64,000 nt of DNA from Halichondria panicea (GCF_963675165.1 NC_087384.1:2316501-2380500); one strand, 5' to 3'. Shown: positions 45,903 to 59,100, counted from the stretch's first letter. Program-made: numbers and translations. The notes: generated by a model from the letters alone, not told the origin.

Positions 45903-47769
45903 CAGGGGCAGATCCAGGAATTTTGAAAAGGGGGCAGTTTGAAGAAAACTTTTACTAAAAAAAAAGTCATCAACAGTTTTTTTAAAGCCCAATCAGTGTA
46001 GCTTTTCTGATCATGGATTGATTGATGACAGTATGACCATAGATAGTAGAGGAAGGGGATTGGAAACGAGATCACGTGAACACAATTTCATGGACTGTCC
46101 GTGTTAGACGGAAGCATTAGCAGAATGGCCGGAAGTAGACAGGAAGTATATAGATCTGTGTTGCTGGGTATGGTTGCAGCCTCCTCTGTGGGCCCTCCTG
46201 CTAGTGAAGACATATCAAGGAAGTAGGGCTATGTGTGTATGCAAGCTTTTAGTTTTGAAATTCTTTTTTTTGTAGGTTCTTTCTACTCTGGAAATGTGCC
46301 CATGCTCTACAATTATACAATATAAAGTATCCATGACAACTCATCATCTATATAACATTATTATGAACTGCAGACAAGCTATGACAATGTAAAGATACAC
46401 GTACATTATGAACGATATGAGTCAGAATGTGTTGTCAGAGTCCGGTCTTCTGCGTTTGGGTAACGGTTCGTGAACAATTTTTGACAGAACTTACCTGATC
46501 AACTATAATAAGTGTAGAAGAGTGATGCTTTCACTAAACATTTAAGGCCAGGATTTTCATCACACAAGTTCAGGGAATCGATGGATCTCAATCAAAATAG
46601 CACAGCACGCAGGTGAAGGTAACTTAGGTTGATGAGTTGAGAGAGGGGGTGTAAGGGTATATTCAGAACGTACTGACAAATTCCAAATGAGTTGGCACTG
46701 AACACACGAGGTGACGATGACATCAACTCTTAGCAGCTTGACAATGGTGAGCACGTTCTTGACGGCAATTAGTTCAACACTGACTTGACAACCAAGAAGT
46801 GGAGAGATTCAAGAGTTGCTGGTCGACTCAGGTAAAGGCTGATGAGAACAGACGGGGGATGTCTGCTGCTTCTTGCTTTTCTTTCGCTGAAAAAAACGCA
46901 ATTTCTGACTTCCCATGCCCATTGTTTACAATCACACCTGTGTGGGAAAAGAGCAACATGACATTTTCATTGAGGCAAAATTCTTCTTTCGAGTTAGTAC
47001 AGCTACTATGTAATAGCTATTCTCATAGAGTAAAGCTAAAAGAATCAGAAAATTCACACTAAAATTGTGAACAGTCAGATCAGGACACCCCACACAAAGA
47101 AGGCACCCCATTCGACTTACTTCACAACACTGGAGAAGAACAAAAAGCTTACATATCAAAAAAAGGGGCTATCCTGTTAAAGCTCAAGTCAAGGAAACAG
47201 CCAATAATTATGCTTACTAGCTTCTAAAAGTGTATCAAAAACTAGATTCTCCCCAAACAGTGCTAAAAACAGGTAAATGGTGAGTCATAGCTAACTTGTA
47301 GCTCAACAGGTATATCTTATTACTTAAAACGCTCAAAATATTGTTAGTATAGATTACTACTGACATTAAAGCTCTTAGATAGTCGTTTCTTACCTTTAGA
47401 ACTGAGTAAAACTCTGAAAAGTCTTTAGCCTGCTCAAAATTAGTCAATTCGCGGTCTAACGCGGATAGCTCAGCTCTCAATGTATGATCTATAGCGCACA
47501 TGATCTCATTTCCAATCCCCTTCCTCTATTCTATATCTATGGTATGACATACATATAGTAGCAGGAGATAGCAGAAATGGATGAAATCATCTTGCTCTTC
47601 AGCTTCAAAAGTCTACAACTAGAGATCGTCTGCTATTCTGCATGCAATTATTGATTGCTGCTCCTGGCTGCTCTAAGTCACACCCACTTCGTGAGCTAGT
47701 TTTATTCGAGCTGGTCAGAAAGGGGGGGGGGCACATGCCCCTTGTGCCCTGCACTGGATCCGCCACTGT
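45903..47769. mobile_element. Possible CAGGGGC/GCCACTG-ended element hosting another transposon
   Basis: CAGGGGCAGATCCAGGAATT at 45903 and CTGGATCCGCCACTG ending at 47769 are inverted in the manner of hAT ends. A related single end lies at 63705. No matching target duplication was found, so this is tentative. The CATAGAT element at 46038-47541 lies within. Confidence 0.4.
46038..47541. mobile_element. CATAGAT-ended transposon, 1504 bp, 7-bp target duplication
   Basis: Ends CATAGATAGTAGAGGAAG and, inverted, CATAGATATAGAATAGAGG, with GGGGATTGGAAA shared, for about 41-45 bp. GTATGAC lies on both sides (46031-46037 and 47542-47548). The interior has several short frames (for example 47235-47501 on the minus strand, with ALDRELTNFEQAKDFSEFY) that I do not recognise. 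Confidence 0.8.
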
Positions 47770-47925
47770 TAATTTAATATGTACCATGTACGTACTGCTG
47801 TACTGTATGGCTGTACATTGTGTATACAAAGGGTTCATTTAGCCTGCTGTAGCTACTTTACTTTTCGTCCTCCCCCACACCCACATTCGTTTTTTTGTGT
47901 GTGTTTTCTCTCTTGGTTATTATGC

Positions 47926-47974
47926 CTCGGTGCGCATGCACAAGTGAGGTATACGGTCGTGTGTATTATGTGTT

Positions 47975-48020
<46 letters not shown>

Positions 48021-48590
48021 TGCAGGTGTCTGTGTCTGTGTCTGCATGTCTGTGTCTGTGTCTGTGTAGACTGCTATAGCTGCTCAAGGATCAATCAAGT
48101 GCAAGTAAGAGTTTCTATATATAGACTTCTAGTCATGTTTACTTGGATTTTAATTTGTGGATTTGCAAAATAATGCTTCGTTCTCGAGTTATGCCTAGTT
48201 TTGCTTACTAATTGGAATGCCATTGCAGCCTTTTCAGAAGAGTACGTAGCAAAACTTGTCCATGGAGTGTTGCTACTCTATTTAATTTATAGTTCTGCAC
48301 TAGAACGCTAGCTATTGGTAGCTGCAACAGTGAGAAGAGAGCTGCAAAGCTACTGATGCAGCCATCATTAATCTTAGGCTTGAACTTTTGGCATCAATCA
48401 TTTTTAACAACAATCATGGTTGATCATTATACCTACTCTTTGAGTTCTAGAAGATTCTGCCTGCATGCAGCAAAATTAATCAATGCAAAAATGTTCATCA
48501 TTATAATTATAATGATATAATGTGTGTATAAACGCTATTAGTATAGCTTTGGCACCACCTCCACCGAGGCATCAGCACCCGCGGTGCTTT
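47926..48590 (+). repeat. Dispersed repeat R1, copy with TG microsatellite
   Basis: Starts TATGCCTCGGTGCGCATG and ends GGCATCAGCACC...GCGGTGCTTTCAT. It has a (TG)n run at about 47977-48060 and the same inner blocks as 6790-7215. This is the most complete copy, so it defines both ends. Confidence 0.75.
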
Positions 48591-48789
48591 CATTCGTTGC
48601 TGTTTTTCTAGCTAATCTCCTGAAGGCTCCCTAATTAAGGCTCTAAATACCTAATTCCCTGCCCTATATATAATGTAAACACTATACACATAACGAGTGT
48701 TGCAAGCGTGCGCTAGCTATAATGCCTCTCGCCATGTCTATCCAAAACTTGATCATTTAAAAGCTATTTATAGACCTCAATTGATATGT

Positions 48790-49560
48790 CTCTGTGAAAC
48801 TCGGTTGGGACCTGAAATTAATGACAATGATAGTCAAAAAGAAAGATGGCTCCTTGAGGTTTTGTATTGACTATACCGTGAACTCAACTCGATCACCAAA
48901 GCTGATGCATGTGTTCCCCTTGCTGAGAATTGATGACCTGCTAGATCAGTTAGGGGAGTCGAAGTTCTTCTCTACCTTGGATTTAGCATCAGGATATTGG
49001 CAGGTGCAGGCCGGTTCACCTGGAGTCTGTGGAGAAGACAGCATTCGTCACTCACCAAGTAGTCTATAAATTTCGGAGAGTTATGCCGTTTGGACTCAAG
49101 AATGTTCCCGCAGTGTTCCAGAGACTTATGCAGCAAGTGCTTATTAGAGGTCTCAACCCAGAAGAGGGCATGCCGTTTGTGTCAGTATATCTGGATGACA
49201 TCCTTGTTTTCTCCAGAACGTTCAAGGAACATATGACTCACCTACAGTTGGTAGTGGAAAGGCTACACCGTGCTGGCCTAAAACTCAAACAATCCAAATG
49301 CCACTTTATCCGTCAGCGAGTAGAGTATCTAGGGTATTTCATTACGCCGGACGGCATACAGCCAAACCCGCAACGTATATCTGCTGTGAAGGACTTTTCT
49401 ACGCCAAAGTCTGTACACGAGGTTATAGACAGTTTTTGGGTTTAACGTCTTATTACCGCCGTTTTATTAAGAGCTTTGCCAAGATTGCGCAGCCACTGCA
49501 TGCGTTGACATGCAAAGCAGCGTAGTCAATGCCAGACTGCATTTGACACTCTTAAGTATC
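48790..49560 (+). pseudogene. Gypsy reverse transcriptase fragment
   Basis: Reads KKKDGSLRFCIDY, FFSTLDLASGYWQVQ, MPFGLKN and VSVYLDDILVFSRTF (the Y-L-D-D active site), then GLTSYYRRFIKSFAKIA. The closest match in the window is the reverse transcriptase at 58.1-59.6 kb. Several frame breaks occur (after YWQVQ, at FRRVMPFG, in EVIDSF). 5' and 3' truncated, with no LTRs. Confidence 0.88.
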
Positions 49561-49885
49561 TTTCTATTTCTGCATCAGTTTTATTATGTCCAAATGTTAA
49601 CAAAGGCTTTAAGGTTACGATGCTATGGGGTGCCGTTTGTCTAAAATTGATTATGTTTTTAACTTTTATTTGACACTTACAAACATAAGTATGCCACCTA
49701 TGTATAAGTACGCCACTTATATATATAAGAGGGTGACTTATACGTATACAAGTACATCACCCATATACCTCTGCATGATACAACCTTTTTGGAACAGCAT
49801 GAGATAGATATAGATACTCTTCATAAATACATGTAAAACGTAAGCAATAAGTAAACAGACGAAGGGCTTAAACTGAATTATATAG
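49561..49885. other. Spacer between Gypsy scrap and segmental duplicate
   Basis: Contains short repeats around TATGTATAAGTACGCCACTTA. The duplication begins at about 49860. Confidence 0.4.
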
Positions 49886-51009
49886 GTGTGGATCCAGACA
49901 CTGTCCTAAGTGAAGGATATCGTACGCCTCTACACAAACTGCGTACCTTTTTGGGAGGTCTACAGAGTGTCAAGCTTCAACCACCACTAAATATGTCTGT
50001 GTCACTGAAATACAAGACATATGACCATGCAGCAAGATCGAGAGCTATCGATAGACGTCGACGTCTTGGTCAGCCCTAAATGGGATAATCCAGCTGATCT
50101 CTATGACTACCTGAGGAAAGCTAAACAAAACGGAGCAAAACCTGCCCAACTATTCCGGTAAGTTAACACACACAATTACAGCAAGTGTTGAGTTGTAATA
50201 CTAGGTTCTCCAGTGAATGCTTCAAAATGGCAGGTTGCATTTATTGAAAAGCAGGATGATAAAGTGAGTATACATGCACATGTACAATGTCACGAATCTG
50301 ACACACATGTATACAGTAGCTAGTGCATGTGTTTCAATTTATATACTTAAAATCAGGCTATTCGAGAAACAAAGAACGGCCTGAGGGAAAGCTGTGTATT
50401 GGAAGGCCAAAGAGTTATCTCATCTCAATTCTGGTGCTTAAAGCTTATCAGCGGGCATTGAAACAAAACTATGGTGGAACCATTGAGCAACGGTAGGGGA
50501 ACTCCCTTGTGTACAAATCAGTAAAGCTTCCATTTCTACAGAACAACAGCCACTTTGAAGCAGATAGTGAAATCTCACCTAACAGCTGAGTACGTTGAGT
50601 TTAAAAACTAACCACACGCACTATTATGTACAAAACGCAAGCAAATTGTGAAAGCTAACAAAATCACATCAGTTTGGTTAGACAAAATTTAATGACTAAA
50701 GTCAATACATACAGAATTTCAGTGTCAAACATTTCTTTCACAAGGTCTTTTCCAATCTATCATGCACACAGTATCTATTGGGTTGACTACTACAAACCAG
50801 GGGACTACCCAGACTTGTTTCCAGCCAGGCTCCCCCGTATCGTTGACCCTGCCAACCCGGCCAACAACCTCCACAACACAGGGATAATCGGAGGCAGCAC
50901 CTACACCTCACACTCGTGCTACGAGCAGGGAGACGGCAATTGGACGCAGCTGGTTTGAAAAATTGAGTCTGTCGATTTGACCAAAACTATTGAACAGATA
51001 CAGGCCTAA
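49886..51009 (+). pseudogene. Dead OAS copy in segmental duplicate (exons 3-6)
   Basis: Matches exons 3-6 of the gene at 29174-31479. Exon 3 (49886-50157) has a 4-bp TGCA insertion before the third-aspartate region (272 against 268 nt). The 58-nt exon is 59 nt (50205-50263). Exon 4 (50357-50492) has lost 25 nt, including most of RRAKAWRN. Exon 5 (50542-50589) is intact. Exon 6 (50772-51009) has a premature stop in QLV-stop, where the parent has a glycine codon. Exons 1 and 2 with the D-x-D motif were never copied or are gone; a Gypsy fragment lies upstream. It cannot make an active synthetase. Confidence 0.92.
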
Positions 51010-52856
51010 AATAGGCTAAATCACCGTGCACACACTTAGCTATAACAAAGCACCTTTTTGTATGTGCGGTGTATGTTGACATTAGCCGTACAGTCAGTTA
51101 GTGCATGTTAACCAGACCTTTGATTTGTTTGACCATTTTGGTAGTGACTGTCCAGAGCTTTTTTATCTGCATCGTCCATCTTCCAACACCACTCCGTGCC
51201 CACTGGGTTGGTATAGTGCCTGGGGGGAGTGCATGGAGCGTTAATTGGGGGGGAGGATATGTGGGGAAACAATTCTTGGGGGAGAGGGGGAGTCATTTTG
51301 AATTCACGAAACTTACTTTCCAAATTCACTACAGAGAATTAAGGTCTATATTAGTGAGAGATGGCAACAACCAACTTCCTTATAACTATAGGTCACAATG
51401 AATATGGTGCCTGGGAGACGAGAAATATTACCACAGAAGACGCACCTGTTGGCGCAGGCCAGACCAGTTCCATGTATCAATGACTCTCGATACTGTAGAA
51501 CAAATACTTGTAACAACCACCTCTCCCCCTCAGAACAGACTTGGTCCATCGATACATCTTCACCCCAGAGGAACCAACCACAAGATAGCCTATAGAGGGT
51601 AGATAATCAACATCATGTAGAGATTGGGCCTACTAAAGTTTGAACCCCTGTGACAACAGTACAAACACCATGTACAGTGGCAGAACATTCTAAAAAGAGG
51701 CAGAATCGACACCGCAGAAAGTTACTGGTAATGATCTCAGAATTAGAGACAGTCTGCACAGAACAATGTTCTCAGACTGCCCGTCTCTTAAATATCATCA
51801 CTGCTGACCACACACACTTCTTTCCGACACACTCACACACACCTTGGTTGCTTGGTGAGGTACTGCCTCAAGGAGAGGGTCACCATTTTCTTCCGCTCCC
51901 TCAATTAGTTCTTTTCCTCACTTTATCCTCTTCCTGCGTGGGAACAACCATTGAATCTTATGCTTGCATGTCCTCAGAGTAACCACAGTAACGGACAATA
52001 ATTATATTGATGCATATCCTCCTTGTAGTGAGACGTATGTTTTCTTAACTCAGCTCCTCAATTTTCCTCCCAGCCTCGAGTCATATTTTCCTAGAATCCA
52101 GAACGTGCTGCTTAAGATATCATCATACAATAGGTCATCAGGATCACTTGATGCAACGTACATTTTCTTCTTAATTTTGGAGATTCTTCAATTGTTTCTT
52201 GTATCGACATAAAAGGGTATCTTCTGGTTGGTCAGTTTCAACTCTCGAGGCAGAGTTTTGCTGGATCAACTGGAGGTGATCTGTGAGCAACACACATTAA
52301 TCTCTATAGCGTGACTATTCGTTCAGCTCAGAATATTTCAGATGCCAAAATTTTTCTCCGATTCACAGCTCGCAGGGATACCACCTTTGACCCCTAAAAA
52401 ATCCAGCCTAACAACATTAATTTTTGGAACATTTAATACTAGGTAGATGTATACGGGAAAACGCTACTGTAACATCTTTTGCACCAACGTGCAATGCAAC
52501 ATGGACAATTATCACTCTGCTTGTACTCTTCAAAAATCGTAATTAGTTCTGTAGCTATATAGAAGCTGAAATTGACTGAATGTGATATCATAGATTGTAG
52601 AGGAAGATATCACATAGTAATCTATTCAATGCCAAGTATTAATGAAGCAAGCATGATGATGGCCTGATTCTATCTAGGCCATTATAGAACATGCAGAAAC
52701 TTACTTTTGTGGGATTCACATGGTGTTACTGACTAAGATATAAGAGCTGTTACAGCTCCTGACACCGCACATTCTGGTCCGAAGCCATACCTGGTACTAA
52801 TCGTCACACTAAAACGCTTTGAAGAGGTAACAACAAGACTCACTTGATAGGCATTA

Positions 52857-53974
52857 TCAGGAGTACATGAATAGGAGTAAGCAACTACTATGTACACCAT
52901 ATAAATTCGTTATTATCTCACTACGTCACAAACACATGTAGTAGTGTAAACTGTGGTTACTTTGTGTACACATGACCATGTATGGCTGCATGCTAGGCTC
53001 ACTTAGAATTAGAAATTGTCAACAAGAGTGCAAGTGCATGTGCAGGCTAGGCTGAAACTATATACAAGACTTAGAGAATAACATAGATATAGATCTACTC
53101 AGCTAATATCATCTAGAGAATGCTTAACCTTAGAAAAAGACGGAAAATTGGCTGTTCACCATGAAATTGGTAACTAATCTTTGCTGAATAACATGTTTGA
53201 TGCAATGCGAAGCAGTTAGCATTGTGTGTGGTGCCGGGTTACCGTGTATAGAGAGAACTAAACTAGAGGTGTGACAAGCTGCTAAAGTTGCTCCATCTCT
53301 TACTTGCAATGTCATGGAATATTGCAAGTTGTGTGTCTGAGGAAAACAACGTCAACCTTGAGAGACACAGCAGTAACAAGGGATGCCCATGCACTAAAAG
53401 TAGGAGTTTCTTCAGAGTCTGAGTCGATTACTTGTGAGTCTTTTGAGAGGTTTATTTCTACCCCAGATGCAATGTAACGTAGGAAATCGTACCACTGAAT
53501 TTGAAAATTTAAGTATGCATCTTTGCCTTTACACTTGATGTAAAATTGTTTATATTGATTGCACAGGCAGTCTGCAAGCTTCACCAAGCCATCATCCTGT
53601 TCCTTAGAGATTATATTAAAAACCTGTTTTCTCCAGGGTACATCTCTAGTTGTGGTAGCTTCTCTACTTCTTCAGTTAATTTTCTCACCAATGCTAGATT
53701 ATTTTATTCAGTAACAAGCTTTTGGCAACTTCTATCACAGTTGCTTTGCTGTGTTCATGTTTCTTTGCTTTTCTTCATTTTGCAAGAGCTAGCCACCTCT
53801 ACCAAGTGTGCTTGCACAATGCATGTAATTAACCACACTGTTTTGATTGTGGTTGTAGGCCACCTGAGATGTGGGCGTTTTACACATGTAGTATGACGTG
53901 GCATGACACAGTGAGATAACAACACGTTTGTATGGGCTGTATAGTAGTTGCTTACTCCTATTCATGTACTCCTG
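52857..53974. mobile_element. CAGGAGTAC-ended transposon, 34-bp TIRs, 7-bp target duplication
   Basis: Perfect 34-bp inverted repeats (52857-52890 and 53941-53974) start CAGGAGTACATGAATAGG. GCATTAT flanks them (52850-52856 and 53975-53981). Arm 1 of the segmental duplication (near 34300) has the uninterrupted site. CAG...CTG ends resemble hAT, but the duplication reads as 7 bp, not 8. The minus strand has a frame at 53312-53587 (ADCLCNQYKQFYIKCKGKDA, IDSDSEETPTFSAW) that I do not recognise; no transposase was identified. Confidence 0.85.
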
Positions 53975-54399
53975 GCATTATGTATATGGAAGAAATTCAA
54001 CCATGGCAAATAAGTATACACTATACACACAAGTGAAATACTGAATGCACAGTGGATGAGATGAATAGGATACAAACAAGAAAGTTAACATTACACATCT
54101 TACACATTAATGAATCGTTTCGCCATAATTATTATCAATAAACATTCTGTTTTCTTCACTGACTGTGAGCTCCTCAAATTTCCTCTTAGCCTTGAAACTT
54201 CTTTCCTAGAATCCAGAACTCACTGCTCTAGATAATTCAACAGGTCTTCTGTTGTTCATGAGATCTTTTGGTTGGTCAGTTTCAACAGTCGAGGCAAAGT
54301 GTTGCTGATAATAACTGGAGGTAATCTGTGAGCAATGATGCAGCACACACTGCATGTAAACTGATGGGAATTTGAGAGAGAACACACCCACTGTTCAAA

Positions 54400-55940
54400 T
54401 AGGGACACCTCTACATTCACCAATTCACGTGACCCCGGCCCCTCGGGTACTATCGCTAGAAATAGGCCAGAATAATTATGGATCAAAAAGACCCACAGAA
54501 AACACCTCACTATTCGACAAGGTCACTATTCAACAAGGACACCTACATACGTCTAGAGTTCTGATGATTATAGGCCTTGACAAATTATGCTTCTTTTGCC
54601 TATTATTCTTTTTGAGTGGCATTGAGCTCCCTTTTTCTCTTTTTGACCTCTAACTTGGCAGTAAATGCTTTGTGAGAGCCGCGTGTGTATAGTCCAGACT
54701 TCCGTTTAGTATGAGGTTGTAGAGGGGCGCAGAGATTTGTTTGGAGGCATCTATGATAGCACCCCTTTCTCCAAAATCCTAGCACAAATAATTATTATCA
54801 AGCCCTACTGATGATTCAAAATTTATGATACCGTACAGCAGGAAATGTTTATGAGGTGCAAATCCGCGCTTTTCGAGGGCAGAGCACCTAACGCGAAAAT
54901 TAAAACTGGGGTAAACTTTTCCGACCTACAAAGAAAATTTCGAGGATTGAAATCATGCGCATAAATTCATATAGAAGGGTTGAACCAAGGTATTTGTATG
55001 CTGTTCCATCATAATACTTTGCAGTGGTGAACGTTTTTCGTTTTGTTGTGATTATCCGCATTAATTTGCAAAACGAAAAAACATTAGTGCAGTGTTTCAA
55101 GTGGATTGATCACACCCACTTTACCACATGTGAATTTTGCACATGCTAAAATTGACTAAGAGGATTGGCCGATAAACCATTTCAATAAATATGCGTAACA
55201 GGCCAGAACAAAACTGTAGATATAGGCTTGGTTCCCGTCCTCCTTTGTACAACGGTGAGGGCGGCGAGTCAAGAGTCTCCAACAATAGATTTCAAAGTAA
55301 TAAACGTATAGAAGCCTATAGAAACTCCATTGAGCATATAATTATAGCACTCTACACGCAATATGCAGTGACATGCACACAAACAAATTAACACACTACG
55401 TATCATATATATACCTCGCTGCACATGCATGCGCATAACTTGTACACTGAATGCTAATGAACGTACCATCACCTTGAGCCACATTCTGATCACAACAGGC
55501 TGGTAAACATAGGTCTTGTAGTGAACTTTAATTTCTTAATTAATCAGGTATTTCTCGATCGCCAGGCAACTTTGTATCATAAAGAGAGTGACCTAACAAA
55601 CACGGTGAACTTGACTCCTGCTAGAAATAATTTCGGAACTCTGAAATTATCACTTACTTCGTTGATTCATCAAAATAACCACTCGACCGTGTGAGGGGGT
55701 GCTCCATCAGTGTACGAGGAGAGGAGGAAGAGGAACACGGAAACAACAGGGAATCAGAGCATGCACTGCAAGAAACATGCAAGATGCAAGAAATACAGAG
55801 TATGTCTTTAAAATTAAAAATGCTGAAGAGGTAGCTAGTTAATTTTGAGACAGTCAACACAGATTTAAACTTCAGTCCGCCCGCATTTCTTATATTCATC
55901 ACTAATCTCACTCTAGGCACTCCGTAGAATATGCTAGTAT
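54400..55940. other. Non-coding stretch with repeat scraps
   Basis: Contains a MITE end (TACCGTACAGCAGGAAATG at 54829) and part of the 41.9-kb inverted-repeat family (55085-55250). No gene recognised. Confidence 0.45.
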
Positions 55941-55941
55941 A

Positions 55942-56104
55942 TGTAACATAGAATTCTTATATTCAACTGAACACGTGTAACACATCACGTGTTACACCCA
56001 CACACACAGCACTACTAAGGTAATACAATAAAGCACTACTCTAAGGTAATACAATTAAATACAGTAAGTTAGTTTCTATGGTTAGTTTCTTCTAGTCAGT
56101 TACA
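55942..56104 (-). repeat. Possible 3' LTR of the Gypsy element
   Basis: On the minus strand, a purine run (AGGGGAGGAGATA) just after the integrase frame is followed by TGTAACTGACTAG. About 163 bp later the sequence ends TATGTTACA, giving the TG...CA form. No matching 5' LTR was found beyond 60133, so the element would be one-ended. Tentative. Confidence 0.35.
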
Positions 56105-56115
56105 TATCTCCTCCC

Positions 56116-59100
56116 CTAAGATTGCTCGTCCCGAGCAAACCCATATCGATTAGGGGGCTGGTGCTGTCTCCGAAGGGGGTATCGGCCAACCGGTTCAGGG
56201 CTCCTCACCAATTGGGCTCCATCATCTTGACCGTCTTCTACTGGGCTAGGGTCCAACGCTTCGTCCACAACCTCCGCTTCAGTGTCCACTGCGTCTCCTG
56301 TCCGGTCGTCTTCCGCCAGATTGGCTTCAGTGTCTCCTGTCGGGTCGTCCTCCACCACATCTCTTGTCGAGTCGTCCTGCAGTATTCCATCAACCCACGT
56401 AGGGACATGCCCTAAACTCTTTCTGTTCCCACCGTACCAGTAGAAGCCAGTGGGCAAGCCTTGGGGACTCAGCTTGACCCTGGAAATGTGGATTTTCATA
56501 TTTGAATCAGGGTGATATACTCCCGTTACGCACACATCCGGTCCGCTCAATGTAGTGATCCTATATGGACCATGCCATGGCCTCGAGAGCTTCCGAAGAC
56601 GTCCTGTTTCTTCTTGGGGAAACCTCACAAAGACCCAATCACCGATCTTGAATGAGGTGCATCTGGCACCCGTATCATAATGGTGTTTGTAGCGATCTTG
56701 TGCCTTCTTGATAGTTCTAACTGCTAGATCTCTAGCAGATTGCAAAGTCAACACTACTTGCTCTCGGTAGTCTTCCAGGTCCAAATCTCGAATGGTCGCA
56801 TCGGATGGCGGCAGCAGGGCAGCCTCGGTAGGTGTCCTACAGTCAACCCCGTAGAGTAGGAAAGATGGTTTTTCCCCGGTTGATTCGTGAGGGGTATTCC
56901 GGTAAGCATACAGGACACCATACAGGTATGTGTCCCACTGATCTCCAAACGTCGCGGCATGTTTTCTTAGGGTAGTCTTTAGGGTTCTGTTGAATCTTTC
57001 TACCATCCCGTCACATTGCGGATGGTACGCAGTTGTGTTCAACTTTTTAATGCCCATCAACTTACACAAGTCCAGCATCAGATGAGAGAGCAAGTTTGTT
57101 CCACGATCAGACAATAAAGCCTCAGGAACTCCGAAAGTAGGGATTACCTCCTCAACAAGAAGTTTGGCCAGTGTAATTGCCTTCTGGTCTTTCACAGACA
57201 CTTTTCAGTTATTGACGATATTTTATTTTTTGTTGATACTAAGAATGGTGGACAGAAGAGATGTGCTGTACCCAAACACTTGTGTGATCAAGTAATGACG
57301 GAGAACCACGGTAGTCCAATGGCCGGGCATTTTGCTGGAGGAAAATTATACAAGTCCTTGTGCCGTCACTGGTGGTGGCCCCGTATGTACAGCGATGTGG
57401 TTGAATTTTGTAGATCATGTCCACAGTGTTTAATTGTCAACAGCCATGGACGAGTAAACAAGCCACCTTTACACCCTATACCTGTCCAGAACAGACGTGT
57501 CAGTAGGTTGCAAAGTTTGGGAGACAGTTTCGGGGCTAGCTTGTAATAATTGCATGGGGTATGGTTGCTTGTACCGAGGCTACCTGTACTTGCTCAAACT
57601 CGGCAACAGGGGGTGTGGGTCCAGTAGGATTCCGTGAGAGTGCATCAGCATTTGCATTCTCCTTACCAGCCCGGTACACAATGTTGATGGTCTTGATCCC
57701 ACTGCCAAACACCTTCATCTACCATCTGGCATGCTTGCCAGATGGGTTGGGGGTCTCCAACACAGCTTTGACCGCAGAGTGGTCGCTGTACACCGTAACT
57801 TCATGTCCATAGAGGTAAGCCTTGAAGTGGCTTACTGACCACACTACTGCTAGGGTTTCTAGTTCTGTTATCGAGTAGTTTCTCTCCTGTGGTGAGAGGG
57901 CTCTGCTAGCATATGCCACGGGGTGGTACTTTCCGTCAAGTTGTTCTTGAGAGAGGACCGTTCCCAGGCCTTTAATGCTAGCGTCTGTCTCAAGTCTAAA
58001 AGGTTTTTCAAAATTTGGGTAACATAAAATTGGCGCAGAAAGTAAAAGTTGTTTCAAAAAACAAAAGCAGTTTCGCAGTTTTCCGACCACTCAAACAGTG
58101 CACCCTTTCGTGTCAGCGCGTGTAGCAGCTGTGCAGTTCGCGCAAAGCTCTTAACAAAGCGACGGTAGTAGGATGTGAGTCCCAAAAACTGGCGCACTTC
58201 GTTACCGATTTAGGTCTTGGGAATTCCTTGACAGCAGACACGCGCTGTGGGTTTGGCTTAATCCCTTCTGGAGTGATCAAGTGTCCAAGGTACTCGACTG
58301 TCTGGCAAATAAAGTGACACTTAGAAGGTTTAAGTTTCAGTCCAGCACTCTGCAACCGTTCTATGACCAACTGTAGATGGCGTACGTGGTCGTCAAAGGT
58401 TCGAGAGAAAACAAGAATGTCGTCCAAATACACAGAGACAAAAGGGACTCCATCGTCCGGGTTCAGCCCGCGGAGAACCTGCTGCATTAGCCTCTGAAAG
58501 ACAGCTGGCGCATTCTTGAGGCCAAAGGGCATTACCATAAACTCATACAGCCCCTGATGGGTGATAAAAGCTGTCTTTTCCATGGAGTTTGGGTGTACCT
58601 GTACCTGCCAGTAACCGGAGGCAAGGTCCAGTGTGGAGAAGAATCTGGATTTCCCCAGCTGATCCAATAGGTCGTCAATTCGTGGTAAGGGAAACAAGTC
58701 AGATTTGGTGACTGAGTTGAGCTCCCTGTAATCAACACAGAACCTCAATGAACCGTCTTTCTTTTTGACTAGAACAATAGGGCTCGCCCAATCACTAGAG
58801 GATGGTCTAATTACACCAAGACTCTGCATTTTCTTCACTTGGCGCAACGCAAAGGGTGCTCGTCGCGGCGCTTGCTGTTTGGGACGCGCATTGCTCGTGT
58901 CTATTTCTAGCTTTACTAGTCCTGTCTCACCTCTCTCTTCGTCATTGAGTGCAAAAGCTTCGTGGTACTGAAATAGTAGTCCGTTCAGCAGATCCCTCTC
59001 TTGCCAAGTCAAACTAGCTGCTTCTTCTTTGAAGAGCCTAGCTAGATCGCTCTTACGACGAGTATCCTCATCGTCAGTACTTACCACCCTGACGCTTGCT

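Larger units (their letters stand above)
49860..54400. repeat. Segmental duplication, arm 2
   Basis: The counterpart of 30290-34700. It is missing the LINE fragment and holds an extra 1118-bp transposon. The R2 block is at 51660-52010, and coiled-coil exon remnants are at 52034-52275 and 54150-54320. Confidence 0.85.

Noticed and set aside
47779-48173. Overlapping reading frames rich in Cys-Val or Thr-His
   Set aside because: Translations of the TG/AC microsatellite, not genes.
51108-51329. Minus-strand frame with KMDDADKKALDSHYQNGQ
   Set aside because: Not kept in the other arm of the duplication and not joined to any exon, so gene status is unsupported.
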